Shown piece after piece: positions 47,516-57,258 of a stretch of DNA of 64,000 nucleotides. Every line of letters starts with the position of its first letter. The first letter of the stretch is position 1. The position numbers and the translations under genes were made by a program. The stretch is taken from assembly GCA_024281675.1 (NCBI GenBank), contig JAMXAG010000012.1, positions 1 through 64,000 of the forward strand. Direction: 5' to 3'. The notes beneath the pieces are model-generated. The model saw only the letters and a list, made by a program, of their open reading frames with translations. It did no database searches and was not told the origin of the DNA. Source of the DNA: Nitrosomonas sp. (lineage in GTDB: Bacteria > Pseudomonadota > Gammaproteobacteria > Burkholderiales > Nitrosomonadaceae).

Positions 47516-48331
47516 ATGTTGCTTGTTACAAATAAACTAAGATTGTATTTGTTAATGTTTTTTTTACTTTCATGGTTTTGCAGTAATGCTATATTGGCTG
47601 CAGACAAGAAAGAAAGTGTATTGGGGTCTGGTGATTCCATCAAGATTTTTGTATATGGGCATCCGGATTTAACTACCGAAACAAAAGTAAACGATGCAGG
47701 AAATATCACTTTTCCATTGATTGGAGAAATATTAGTTGATGGCCTGACACCTTCTGCAGTAGAAAGAAAGATCGTAAAGCTACTTGTGAGTCGGGATCTT
47801 CTTCGCAATCCGCAGGTTAATGTTTTGACATCTTCATTGCAAAGTCAAATGGTTTCCGTGCTGGGTAACGTGCGTAACCAAGGCCGCTATCCGATTGAAG
47901 GTAGGCGTAACCTAACGGATATTCTCACTATGGCAGGAGGAATTCTTCCCGAAGGAGGGGAGGTGGTTACTCTAATACGCTCAGATGGAAATAAATGGAC
48001 CAAGCAAACCATTGATGTTTTGGATATGGTTAGGTCAAATGATCTAGCAGGTAACCTGGTCGTAAAAAGTGATGATCTCATCTATGTCGAAAGGGCGCCA
48101 CGTTTTTACATCTATGGCGAGGTACAGCGTGCTGGTTCTTATCGATTGGAGCGTAACATGACAGTGATTCAAGGTTTATCAGTTGGTGGCGGCTTAAATC
48201 CGAAAGGAACTGAGCGTGGTCTAAAAATTCAGCGTCGTGATGCGAATGGTAAGCTTGAGACGTTGGATGCCAAGCCAAACGATTTAATACAACCAGATGA
48301 CGTTATCTATATCAGAGAAAGCATATTTTAA
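47516..48331 (+). CDS. epsE: EpsE polysaccharide export protein
   Basis: This Wza-like outer-membrane or periplasmic exporter has 271 aa. It has a signal peptide (LYLLMFFLLSWFCSNAILAA), the Poly_export domain (SVLGSGDSIKIFVYGHPDLT, GNITFPLIGEILVDGLTPS) and SLBB domains (VSVLGNVRNQGRYPIE, FYIYGEVQRAGSYRLE). There is no lipobox cysteine, consistent with the EpsE subfamily. GGAGCG precedes the start. Confidence 0.93.
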   Translation: MLLVTNKLRLYLLMFFLLSWFCSNAILAADKKESVLGSGDSIKIFVYGHPDLTTETKVNDAGNITFPLIGEILVDGLTPSAVERKIVKLLVSRDLLRNPQVNVLTSSLQSQMVSVLGNVRNQGRYPIEGRRNLTDILTMAGGILPEGGEVVTLIRSDGNKWTKQTIDVLDMVRSNDLAGNLVVKSDDLIYVERAPRFYIYGEVQRAGSYRLERNMTVIQGLSVGGGLNPKGTERGLKIQRRDANGKLETLDAKPNDLIQPDDVIYIRESIF

Positions 48332-48414
48332 CGTTGGAAAAAAGATTAGGAAGGAATGTAACTTGTTCTGTTATTGGGGAAATTATAATTTTTCAATGGA
48401 AATGAGATCTTAAG

Positions 48415-49785
48415 ATGAATTATCACCGATTTTTTTTGATTCTAATAGCTCGTTGGAAGATTATACTTTTTACGCTATTGGCTACAGTGATGACTACCTT
48501 GGTGGTTAGTCTATTATTACCTAATAATTACAGGTCGACCGCGACAGTATTGGTGACTACCAAAGGTCCTGATCCAGTATCAGGGGTGACAATGTCTGCA
48601 CCTATGATGGCAAGTCATTTGGCTACACAGCTGGATGTGATCAGAAGTACTCAAACAAGATTGATGGTAGTAGATCAACTGAAGCTTGATCAAAGCGATA
48701 TTGCAAAGTCTTATTATCAGAAAAGTGAGAGTAATTTAGATATCCGCAATTGGTTGGCCAATTCCCTGATAAAAAATCTGTATCTCGATGTTGCACGTGA
48801 TAGTACGGTCATTCATATTAACTATACCAGTACGGATGCTGAATTTGCTTCAGCAGTAGCAAATGCCTTTGCATATGCTTATCAAGAAATAAATATTCGA
48901 TTAACGGCGGAGCCTTCCCAGAAGGCTGCTAGCTACTTTACGGAGCAGTTGAATGATCTACGAAGTAAAGTAGAGATTGCTCAGAAAAAATTGACACAAT
49001 ATCGTGATGAGAAGGGAATTATTGATGCGGATCTTCGTTTGGATGTAGAAACAAAACGGCTAAATGACCTCTCATTCCAACTGGTAAATGCAGAAACTGG
49101 TTTGATAGGAGGGAGTAATCAAAATGATGAAGCGACATCTATAGCTAGAGATCCTATCATTACTAGTTTGAAAGTAGAGTTATCGCATGCAGAATCTAAG
49201 TTTTCTGAGATAGCTCAAAAATATGGTCGCAATCATCCTAGTTACAAAGGCGCAAGCGCTGAAGTAGGTAAATTAAGATCAGAGCTTAACAATCATCTTA
49301 GGTCTACCAATAAGAATTCAGCAAGCTTAATTTCGGAATTGCGCGCGGCTTTAGAAGTACAAAGAAATAAAGTGCTAACATTAAATCGCTCTAGGGATGA
49401 GTTACAGCTGTTAACAAGAGAAGTTGAAAGCGCTCAACAAGCTTATAACAGTGCTATGCAGCGGTTGAACCAAACAGATCTTGAAGGAAAATCCAATTTA
49501 TCAAGTGTTTCAATACTGGATACCGCAAAAGTTCCAGATAAGCCTGATAGCCCCAAGATATTGCTAAACGTTCTAGTATCGATATTTTTAGGTACTTTAC
49601 TGGGCTTGAGTGTTGCTTTAATCATTGAAATGGTTGATCAACGTGTGCGATCTGCAGAAGACTTGGTCGATGTATTTCAAGCTCCGGTACTTGGCGTAGT
49701 ACAGTGGGGAAAACCAAAGCAAAAGGGATTGAAGTTGAATTCTTGGCTAAGTTTGTTTCAAACCCGTAACCTAACTTCTAAGTAA
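48415..49785 (+). CDS. epsF: EpsF chain-length determinant (Wzz-like)
   Basis: This 456-aa inner-membrane co-polymerase has an N-terminal helix (IILFTLLATVMTTLVVSLLL) and a C-terminal helix (ILLNVLVSIFLGTLLGLSVAL). They flank a long periplasmic coiled region (QLNDLRSKVEIAQKKLTQYR, LRAALEVQRNKVLTLNRSRD). The Pro-rich GNVR-type loop precedes the second helix (DTAKVPDKPDSPK). It sets polymer length together with the EpsG partner encoded 10 bases downstream. Confidence 0.92.
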   Translation: MNYHRFFLILIARWKIILFTLLATVMTTLVVSLLLPNNYRSTATVLVTTKGPDPVSGVTMSAPMMASHLATQLDVIRSTQTRLMVVDQLKLDQSDIAKSYYQKSESNLDIRNWLANSLIKNLYLDVARDSTVIHINYTSTDAEFASAVANAFAYAYQEINIRLTAEPSQKAASYFTEQLNDLRSKVEIAQKKLTQYRDEKGIIDADLRLDVETKRLNDLSFQLVNAETGLIGGSNQNDEATSIARDPIITSLKVELSHAESKFSEIAQKYGRNHPSYKGASAEVGKLRSELNNHLRSTNKNSASLISELRAALEVQRNKVLTLNRSRDELQLLTREVESAQQAYNSAMQRLNQTDLEGKSNLSSVSILDTAKVPDKPDSPKILLNVLVSIFLGTLLGLSVALIIEMVDQRVRSAEDLVDVFQAPVLGVVQWGKPKQKGLKLNSWLSLFQTRNLTSK

Positions 49786-49795
49786 GGAATTACGA

Positions 49796-50701
49796 ATGAA
49801 TACATCAGGTTCTTCAGAAACAGAACAATTAGATAATTCCGGGTTTGCTAATATGCATTCATCTTCTATTCACAAATATAGTATCGGTCGCATTCTTTTG
49901 GATATGGGTAAAATTACGCCCATTGAAGCAGAACATATACTCCTTTTTCAGAAAGAAAGTGGGCTGCGCTTCGGTGAGGCTGCACTCAAATTAGGATTGG
50001 TTACCGAAGGCGATATTCAACAAGTATTAGCGCAACAATTTGATTATCCCTATTTATTACCTGGCGAAGGAAATCATTCCCCAGAATTAGTAGTGGCCTA
50101 TCAACCCTTTGGAAATCAGATAGAGGTTTTTCGAGCTATTCGAAGCCAGTTGGTATTACGGTGGTTTGCTACAGGCCATAAAGCTTTAACGGTGGTTGGC
50201 TGTAATCCTAATGATGGTATTAGCCTTTTTACTGCAAATCTTGCTGTGGTATTTTCTCAATTAGGAGAAAGGACGCTTTTGGTTGATGCAAATCTTCGCA
50301 GTCCGCAGCAACATGAGATTTTTAATCTAAAAAACAAAAGAGGGCTATCTGACGTTCTTGCTGATCGTGCCAATATTTTTGAAGTCATTTCTAGGATTGA
50401 TTCTTTTGTAGACTTGTCGGTTTTACCTGCGGGAACCCTTCCTCCCAACCCTTTGGAGCTTCTGAATCGCGCTTCGTTTGATGAATTGAATAATCAATTG
50501 GCTAAACAATTCGATGTCATTCTTTATGATACGTTGGCTTTCTCAAGTGGAGTCGATGCGTTGACGATTACTTCTAGGATAGGGGGCGCGCTAGCGATTG
50601 TACATGAGAATAACACACGCTTAACAGATGTGAATATCATGAATGAACAAATTAATCGTAGCGGTGCAGAAGTGGTGGGATCTGTATTAATTGATTTTTA
50701 A
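49796..50701 (+). CDS. epsG: EpsG-type BY-kinase-like ATPase, degenerate Walker A
   Basis: This 301-aa cytoplasmic partner of EpsF has an N-terminal GspE-N/MshEN-like segment (YSIGRILLDMGKITPIEAEH to VLAQQFDYPYL, about 28-87) and a bacterial tyrosine-kinase-like ATPase domain. The P-loop reads VVGCNPNDGISLFTANLA: the usual lysine or arginine before the serine is isoleucine. The Walker A' box reads LLVDANLR instead of the common DxDxR. Walker B (FDVILYDTLAF) and PAGTLPPNPLELL remain. No C-terminal tyrosine cluster is visible. It may be a regulatory rather than a catalytic homologue. Confidence 0.85.
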   Translation: MNTSGSSETEQLDNSGFANMHSSSIHKYSIGRILLDMGKITPIEAEHILLFQKESGLRFGEAALKLGLVTEGDIQQVLAQQFDYPYLLPGEGNHSPELVVAYQPFGNQIEVFRAIRSQLVLRWFATGHKALTVVGCNPNDGISLFTANLAVVFSQLGERTLLVDANLRSPQQHEIFNLKNKRGLSDVLADRANIFEVISRIDSFVDLSVLPAGTLPPNPLELLNRASFDELNNQLAKQFDVILYDTLAFSSGVDALTITSRIGGALAIVHENNTRLTDVNIMNEQINRSGAEVVGSVLIDF

Positions 50702-50712
50702 ACATTAGAAGA

Positions 50713-51600
50713 ATGTCGGTTTATCAATTTATTGATTCAAAATCAATTGCTTCTGATTGGTTGCCCATTGCAGTAGGGTTGTTATTTTTGTATGTACCTA
50801 CTTTCTATAGCCTAGCGACGGGGTTATGGACAAATGAAGATCAAGCGCATGGCCCTATTATTTTATTGCTATCGCTCTGGCTAATGATTCGTCAGTGGCC
50901 GGACATGTTAAAAGTAAGTGATGGGAAGTCAATTACAAATACCGGCTGGGTAGTTTTTTTGGCTGGCCTCTTGTGTTATGTCATCGGACGTTCGCAACAA
51001 ATATTGGTATTCGAGATAAGTTCATTTATTTTGATACTGTCTGCCATATTACTGATAAAGAAAGGATTTGTGGCTTTAAAGGTGATGTGGTTCCCATTAT
51101 TTTTTTTGTTGTTCATGATTCCGCTGCCCGGATCCTTGGTAAGTTTCCTGACTATGCCAATGAAAATGGCAGTTTCATATGTTGCTGAGCAAATTTTGTT
51201 TTTATTTGACTATCCGATAGCTAGAAATGGGGTTATTTTGCAAATAGGGCAATATCAACTTCTGGTGGCGGATGCTTGTGCTGGCTTGCAGACATTATTA
51301 ACGCTAGAAGCACTTGGATTATTTTATTTGAATCTTGTGAACCATAGCTCAGTTTATCGTAATGTCATATTGGCGATCCTGGTCGTGCCCATTTCTTTTT
51401 CTGCCAACGTTATTCGAGTAATAGTTCTTACTTTAATTACATATCATTTTGGTGATGCAGCAGGGCAAGGTTTTCTTCATGATTTTGCCGGAATGGTTTT
51501 ATTTGTCAGCGCACTGGTACTCATTCTTAGTGTCGATGGAATTCTGCAGTATTTTTCTAATAAACAGTATGTTAATAAAGGATTACGTCCTTGCGCGTGA
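50713..51600 (+). CDS. xrtB: exosortase B
   Basis: Exosortases are membrane cysteine transpeptidases that sort PEP-CTERM proteins in EPS-producing bacteria. The 295-aa protein has about eight hydrophobic helices and the catalytic triad in normal context: Cys189 in VADACAGLQTLLTLEA, Arg235 in ISFSANVIRVIVLTL, and His256 in GFLHDFAGM. Position between epsG and epsI is that of the B-type (EpsH) enzyme. No PEP-CTERM target protein is recognisable in the window. Confidence 0.93.
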   Translation: MSVYQFIDSKSIASDWLPIAVGLLFLYVPTFYSLATGLWTNEDQAHGPIILLLSLWLMIRQWPDMLKVSDGKSITNTGWVVFLAGLLCYVIGRSQQILVFEISSFILILSAILLIKKGFVALKVMWFPLFFLLFMIPLPGSLVSFLTMPMKMAVSYVAEQILFLFDYPIARNGVILQIGQYQLLVADACAGLQTLLTLEALGLFYLNLVNHSSVYRNVILAILVVPISFSANVIRVIVLTLITYHFGDAAGQGFLHDFAGMVLFVSALVLILSVDGILQYFSNKQYVNKGLRPCA

Positions 51601-51655
51601 TAATTTGCATTGCCATAATTATCGCTTTTGATGTGAGTTTTAGAAGGAGAAAGTG

Positions 51656-52345
51656 GTGAAGAAGTCGATGATTACGAGTTTTTTTCTAGGCGTATTGATG
51701 ATATTTTCAGCCGCATTGACATTAGCTTTGACTCCAACAGAAAAGATGGCGGACTTGCAGGAAAAGATTAATCTTGATGTGATGATTCCTTCGCAATTTG
51801 CTGACTGGAAAATTGATCAATCGATAACGCCCCTTCAAGTGGATGCAGATACCCAAGTTAAGCTTGATAAATTGTATAACCAAATACTAGCTAGGACATA
51901 TATCAATTCACATGGTAATCGTATTATGCTTTCCATCGCTTACGGGGGAGATCGAGGGGATAATTTGTCGCTGCATAAACCTGAAGTATGCTATTACGTG
52001 CAGGGATTTGAAATTTCAAATAATTCTTTTAAGCAACTAAATACCGATTATGGATTCTTGCCGACAAAACGACTGTTAGCTGTGAAAGGAAATCGTAATG
52101 AGCCTATTACCTATTGGGTGACGGTTGGAGATAAAGCCGTATTACCTGGGGTAGAACAAAAAATGCAACAACTAAAATACGGTTTAACAGGGAAGATTCC
52201 AGACGGTATGTTAGTAAGAGTCTCTTCGGTAGATCAAGATACTGATAACGCATACAAAGTACAAGATTTTTTTATTCGGGATTTACTTCTGGCCGTACAA
52301 AATAAAGATAGACTGCGATTGATCGGTGTATTTAAAACTGCATAA
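51656..52345 (+). CDS. epsI: EpsI, exosortase-B-associated protein
   Basis: The 229-aa protein has one N-terminal membrane helix (MITSFFLGVLMIFSAALTLA) and a periplasmic EpsI domain: IPSQFADWKIDQS, ISIAYGGDRGDNLSLHKPEVCYYVQG and YWVTVGDKAVLPGVEQKM, the hallmarks of the family. Adjacent GTG codons at 51653 and 51656 compete; AAGGAGA at 51644-51650 favours 51656. EpsI is an obligate neighbour of type-B exosortases; its biochemical role is not established. Confidence 0.9.
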   Translation: MKKSMITSFFLGVLMIFSAALTLALTPTEKMADLQEKINLDVMIPSQFADWKIDQSITPLQVDADTQVKLDKLYNQILARTYINSHGNRIMLSIAYGGDRGDNLSLHKPEVCYYVQGFEISNNSFKQLNTDYGFLPTKRLLAVKGNRNEPITYWVTVGDKAVLPGVEQKMQQLKYGLTGKIPDGMLVRVSSVDQDTDNAYKVQDFFIRDLLLAVQNKDRLRLIGVFKTA

Positions 52346-52378
52346 TGCTATTAAAAATTAACATATTAGTATAAGAAT

Positions 52379-53902
52379 ATGAAGCTTCCAGTTTTTGTTT
52401 TGACACAAAATAACAAATTAGAGTCACATACGTTATCAATAGTGTTCATATTGATTGCTGCTTTATTTTTGTCAATCACGAGTGGAATCCTTGCAGCTTA
52501 TGGGGATTTGTATCTATTGGTTATGTTACTCGGGATATACGGTGCATTGTTTGTTTTGATTGTGCCATCTGTATGGATTGTGTGGTTGATATTTTGGTCG
52601 GCATTCCTGATTATCGGGCCAAGTGCCTATTTCATTAGATTTACCCAAATACAGTGGTTGACTGTGTTGATCAGTGCTGCATTATTTTTACCTGTTATAT
52701 TTAATTTATTAAGTAGCAGAAAAAATATTTTATCAGCGCAATTCTCTGTAAATTTGTTTTTACCCGCAGCTTTTATTTTTCTGGCGATTCTTTCCAGTAT
52801 CATTAATCAGTCACAGCTAGGTGATTTCGTAAATGCTTCTCGCCATTATTTTTTTATGTGGTCACTGCTGTTGGTTTTTGCTTTTGGTTTGGTTCAAGCA
52901 GATACTTTTACCAAATTGTGGAAAGCACTTTTAATCGTTGCTATCCTACAATTGCCTATGGCGCTTTATCAATATTTTTATGTGGCCAGGCAAGATGCGC
53001 GAATGTCACCTTGGGATGCGGTGATTGGGACTTTCCAGGGAAATATTGATGGTGGTGGAGATGGTGCGTCTATGTCTATGATGTTGTTGATAACCATAAT
53101 TACATCCATTGCGCTTTGGCGTGAACGTCAGTTAAAGCTGAATTGGATGATTTTGGTTCTCATAAGTGGAATCGGGACTATGGTTTTAGCTGAAACTAAA
53201 ACTATGGTTATGCTATTGCCTGTACTGATGGGTATCTATTACCGCAAAGAGTTTACCAAAAAACCCTTAGAAACGATTACCGTCATGATTGGTGCGTTTC
53301 TATTAATGAGTACAATTTTGACAGCTTACGAAAGTGTTCATTATGAAACTAGCGCTACATTTAAAAGTAATAGCCAAATCAACTCAGTTTACGATTCCAT
53401 CATTAATGCCATCACTCCAAATCCGGGAGAAGATAGTGCTCACGTGTCGCGAGTGACACTTTTGGTCAATTGGTGGAATAGTAATGTCGTTCATGGAGAA
53501 GTACATAGCACTGTATTTGGTCACGGTATAGGTGCAGTTCACTCAAGTAAGATACAGCGGGGAAAAATAGCTAGGTTGTATGAATATAAGATTGCCAAAA
53601 CAACGTCAGTGATTTTACTCTGGGAAACGGGTATTTTAGGTCATCTGGTATTTTTCTTGATACTCTTATTTGGTGCAAAAACGTCTGCTGATACTGCTAA
53701 ATCGGAGCATGTTCCTGCAACTCACCGAGTACTTCTAAGAGTAGGATCAGTTAATCTAGTGATGTTTTTGATTACACTTCCCTATGCCAGTTTTCATTTG
53801 TTTTCCATCCCTATCCAATTTCTAATAATGTTAATGCTTGGACAAGCCCTTTATTGGTCTAATTTTATTAAATCAGCCAAATACCTTTCAGTTCACAAAT
53901 AA
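52379..53902 (+). CDS. O-antigen ligase/polymerase-like membrane protein
   Basis: This 507-aa polytopic protein has about ten to eleven hydrophobic helices. A long hydrophilic loop (about 315-410) contains NPGEDSAHVSRVTLLVNWWN and HSTVFGHGIGAVHSSK, typical of the large periplasmic loop of Wzy/WaaL-type enzymes. In an eps cluster it is the likely repeat-unit polymerase or ligase. It follows epsI by 33 bases. Confidence 0.8.
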   Translation: MKLPVFVLTQNNKLESHTLSIVFILIAALFLSITSGILAAYGDLYLLVMLLGIYGALFVLIVPSVWIVWLIFWSAFLIIGPSAYFIRFTQIQWLTVLISAALFLPVIFNLLSSRKNILSAQFSVNLFLPAAFIFLAILSSIINQSQLGDFVNASRHYFFMWSLLLVFAFGLVQADTFTKLWKALLIVAILQLPMALYQYFYVARQDARMSPWDAVIGTFQGNIDGGGDGASMSMMLLITIITSIALWRERQLKLNWMILVLISGIGTMVLAETKTMVMLLPVLMGIYYRKEFTKKPLETITVMIGAFLLMSTILTAYESVHYETSATFKSNSQINSVYDSIINAITPNPGEDSAHVSRVTLLVNWWNSNVVHGEVHSTVFGHGIGAVHSSKIQRGKIARLYEYKIAKTTSVILLWETGILGHLVFFLILLFGAKTSADTAKSEHVPATHRVLLRVGSVNLVMFLITLPYASFHLFSIPIQFLIMLMLGQALYWSNFIKSAKYLSVHK

Positions 53903-54007
53903 ATAAAAAAACGATCTGTTTGTGTATCAATTTGAATTGCAAGTCGTGATACAAAGAATTGTATGTGTCATTATAGTTAACTATCGGTAAATGGATGAAA
54001 TATTTAT

Positions 54008-54994
54008 ATGGTAAACATCGATGTAAATAAAGTTGCAAATTCTTCGAACAATGATTTGTGTGTTCTATATGTTTGTTCCGCAGCGCGAAGCGGCTCCACT
54101 CTAACGGATATGTTCATGGGAGGGCATAGTCAAACTGCTTCTTTAGGGGAACTTAACTTTTTAAATAAAGTGATTAACCTAAATCATAAATGTAGTTGTG
54201 GAGTTGATTTACGTATATGTAACCAATGGCGCGAAGTTTTTGATGCAATTAAGCATTCAACTAATATTGATTTTCTTATAAACCCGTATACCTATAATTT
54301 ATGGGATGCTATTTCGTCTGATACTATCGATTATAAGTGGCAGACAAGATCGAAAGTGCTAGCTGTAAATTTTCGGAAAGCATGGTTATCAGGTCGAAAT
54401 CTATTGCCAAATCTACTATGTGATTTTATGCCGATACCACCTTCGCTTAGCAAGGCACTAGATAACAAGATGAATTTATATCGTGAAATTGCACGTTGTT
54501 GGGAAAAATCTATAATTGTAGATTCTTCTAAAAATGACCGTGAGGCTATTGAATTATTTAAAAAATGGCCGGATAGCATTAAGATCGTGCTATTAACTCG
54601 TGATGGTCGGGGTGTTTATTTTTCCAGACGTTCAAGTGGATATACTCAGTCAGAAAGTATCAAAGGCTGGCTAAATTATTATCAACGTGCGCTTCCGGCA
54701 CTCGACAAGTTTATTCCATCAGAGAGTCTTTTAAAAATACGCTATGAAGATTTAGCCACTAAATCAGAGGAAGTCGGGCGTATCTTATGTAACTTTGCAC
54801 ATATTCCCTTTGAGCCAGAAATGCTTGACTTTACCCGATTTACAAGACATTTGGTGGGAGGAAATAATATGCGATTCTCTTCTAATAAGAGGATTGAGTT
54901 GGATACCCGTTGGCAAACTGAGCTATGTGGAGATGAATTAGATTTTTTCATGCGCACTGGTGGTGATATGAATCGTCAGCTCGGTTATCAGTAA
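54008..54994 (+). CDS. sulfotransferase family protein
   Basis: This 328-aa cytoplasmic protein has a PAPS 5'-phosphosulfate loop near residues 24-32 (SAARSGSTL) and a 3'-phosphate-binding region IIVDSSKNDREA, with VLLTRDGRGVYFSRR after it. An N-terminal cysteine pair (KCSCGVDLRIC) is seen in some polysaccharide sulfotransferases. It probably sulfates the sugar chain made by this cluster or a surface glycan. It is the last plus-strand gene before the insertion-sequence nest. Confidence 0.85.
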   Translation: MVNIDVNKVANSSNNDLCVLYVCSAARSGSTLTDMFMGGHSQTASLGELNFLNKVINLNHKCSCGVDLRICNQWREVFDAIKHSTNIDFLINPYTYNLWDAISSDTIDYKWQTRSKVLAVNFRKAWLSGRNLLPNLLCDFMPIPPSLSKALDNKMNLYREIARCWEKSIIVDSSKNDREAIELFKKWPDSIKIVLLTRDGRGVYFSRRSSGYTQSESIKGWLNYYQRALPALDKFIPSESLLKIRYEDLATKSEEVGRILCNFAHIPFEPEMLDFTRFTRHLVGGNNMRFSSNKRIELDTRWQTELCGDELDFFMRTGGDMNRQLGYQ

Positions 54995-55341
54995 TTATTC
55001 CAATTCTTTTTTAAAACAGCATTAATAATCAATCCCATCCGACAATGCTGCGCATAGTTTCCTGGTTTAATTCAAAGCTTTTTAGCGCGCTTTCCAGATG
55101 TATCTCAAGTGCATCCAGACGGGGTATGTTAACTTCTCCCAAAACGCCGTACACTTTTTGTTCGGGTACTAAAACGTGCCAAAAATTAAACCAATTGTTG
55201 CCAATTGGGCTATTGCAGGCCGATTGTAATATAGCTACTGTTTAAACATTGAATGACTGTTGAATAGCAGGCTTCAATGGTTTGCCACTCAATTGTTTAA
55301 GAAAACTCACATAGGCATTAATTTCTTCTCGAATCACTGTA
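54995..55341 (-). pseudogene. interrupted gene remnant left of the IS nest
   Basis: On the minus strand, 55022-55240 is open for about 70 codons and encodes a protein-like sequence (NNWFNFWHVLVPEQKVYGVL, then IPRLDALEIHLESALKSFEL and a SIVGWD end). In the same frame, a TAA separates an upstream piece (REEINAYVSFLKQLSGKPLK) that runs into the left tip of the IS nest. I do not recognise the family. It is probably the tail of a gene broken when element A inserted; the rest is not found on the other side. Confidence 0.4.
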
Positions 55342-55412
55342 AAGACTCCTGCACAACCTCCCCTACCATTGCAATAACCCACTAAAATAGGGGCAGACAG
55401 TTGGAGCAAAAG

Positions 55413-55892
55413 ATGCAGATGAGTTTTGGAGCACTGGAATTGGCATAGCGATTGAAGCGAGATAATGTTCTGATGAAGATTGATGCGCTGATTGAGTGGG
55501 AGGAGTTACGTCCGAAGCTTACGGGTTTATACAAGCGCGAGTTATCGCATGGTGGAGGACAGGAACCGTTTGATGTGTTGTTGATGTTCAAAGCGATCCT
55601 GCTGGGTCAGTGGCATAGTTTATCGGATGCCGCGTTGGAGCAAGCGCTGTGTGTACGGATTGATTTTCTACAATTTTGTGGATTGTCCTTGTCGGACGCG
55701 ATACCGGACGAAACCACTTTGTGCCGGTTCCGTAACCGTCTGGTAATCAACGACCGACTAGATGGTTTGCTAGGTTCTATTAATGAGCAGCTTCAATCAC
55801 ACGGATTGATGATCAAGGGTGCGACGGGAGCGGTAATTGATGCCACGCTGATTGAGTCAGCGGCACGCCCTAGAAAGACCATCACACTGGAG
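55413..55892 (+). pseudogene. element A transposase, 5' half
   Basis: This is the first 160 codons of the transposase, nearly identical to copy 1 (RPKLTGLYKRELSHGGGQEP, PDETTLCRFRNRLVINDRLD, first catalytic aspartate in AVIDATLIESAA). Codon 12 is a nonsense TAG (55446-55448) where copy 1 has GAG, so this copy was dead or weak independently of the later insertion. The frame breaks exactly at TGGAG (55888-55892), which is repeated at 59919-59923 where the 3' half resumes. Confidence 0.85.
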
Positions 55893-55975
55893 GAGAACTT
55901 TGCACGGCTAGAGTCATTTTCAGGTGTGGATGATGATATAATAACGTTTCCAATCATACTGTTGAGTTAATTGAT

Positions 55976-56906
55976 ATGAGTTTTTCAGAGTTTGATGTCA
56001 CCCGCCGCACTCGCAAAGGAAACTTTCTCAATCAAATGGATTACCTGATTGATTGGACACCGATAGAAAAAGCAATCGCTGAACATTACGCCCCCACATT
56101 TGATGCCGCAGGCCGTCCTGCCTATTCCGGTCTGCTGCTGTTCAAAATGTTGCTGACAGGAATCTGGCACGGTGGACTCAGTGATGAATCAGTTGAAGAC
56201 ATGGCTAACGCGAATCTGCACGTGATGCGGTTTTTGGGCCTGAGTCTGGAAGACGATGTTCCGGATCATTCGGTACTGTCTCGTTTCAGGACACGATTAA
56301 CACAAGCACATGCATGGGATGGTTTGCTGGAGAAGATCAATCAACAGATCCAGGAGCACGACATCATGGTGACTCAGGGCTGTCATGTCGACGCCAGTAT
56401 CACGCACAGCCCGCGTAAGCCAAAAACCAGGCCATCGTATGAAGTGGTTGCTGACCGAGAGGATCGTGACGATGAAGAAGATGCGAAATCAGCCATGCGC
56501 GTTATTAAAGTGATTCAGCCCGGTGTAGATACAGAAGCACGCTGGGTTAAGAAAGGTGGTAAATCTGTTTTTGGCTATAAACAGCATACACTGGTTGATA
56601 ACAATGGGTTGGTGTTAGCTGTTGAAACTACTGCTGCCAATCAACATGACAGCAAACCACTGCTGACTTTGCTAGATAAAGTTGGAATCGAGCCGGGTAC
56701 TCGCATTCATGCGGACAAAGCTTACTGTAGTCAGAAACACCGCGAAGCCTTGAAAGAACTTGGCATTAAAAATGGCATCCAGGATAAGGCAGTGAAGAAC
56801 AGGCCGCTGACACAGCGGCAATCGCAACGCAATAGCTTAATTTCCAAAGCCCGGTATGTTGTGGAGCGAACCTTTGGTAGCCAAGCACGCTGGTTTGGAG
56901 TCAAGG
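55976..56906 (+). pseudogene. element B transposase, 5' part (split by element C)
   Basis: This is an IS5-family transposase (FSEFDVTRRTRKGNFLNQMD, LFKMLLTGIWHGGLSDESVE, catalytic D in GCHVDASITHSP, D in IHADKAYCSQKH, E in ARYVVERTFGSQARWFG). The frame is intact until element C at 56907. Joined to 59650-59768 it reads through as a 349-aa protein, so it was intact before that insertion. The frame as it stands now runs on into element C to 57010 with an unrelated tail. Confidence 0.9.
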
Positions 56907-56970
56907 AGAAGTGGCCTCACTTGATTGGACAATTTTTTCCATATCTTAAGTGGAAACCTTGCGTTAATGC

Positions 56971-57258
56971 CTACCCTGCTTTTTGCATTGTAGGCAGGTT
57001 ATCGAAGTAGAACTCATTTGGCGTTTTGTCGTCAAGCGCGGTGTGAGGTCTATTTTGGTTGTAGAACATGAAATATTTTTCTAAGCCTTGTTTTGCATCA
57101 CATACGCTGTCGTAGGCGTGCAGATATACCTCTTCGTATTTGACGCTCTTCCAAAGCCGTTCGACAAACACATTGTCACGCCAACTGCCCTTGCCATCCA
57201 TACTGATCTGGATACCGTTATACTTCAACAACCCGGTGAATTCCAAGCTGGTAAATTG
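56971..57258 (-). pseudogene. element C OrfB, 3' part
   Basis: This is the C-terminal rve-integrase portion: QFTSLEFTGLLKYNGIQISM, SWRDNVFVERLWKSVKYEEV with the catalytic glutamate of the DDE triad, and YNQNRPHTALDDKTPNEFYF. It continues in frame from the 5' part at 58711-59256 once the IS30 element and one TTG are removed. The combined OrfB is 276 aa. Confidence 0.88.

Noticed and set aside
55045-55245. 66-aa plus-strand frame
   Set aside because: It is the antisense of the more protein-like minus-strand remnant.
56907-57010. C-terminal tail of the currently open element B transposase frame
   Set aside because: It is translation into element C; the true C-terminus is at 59650-59768.
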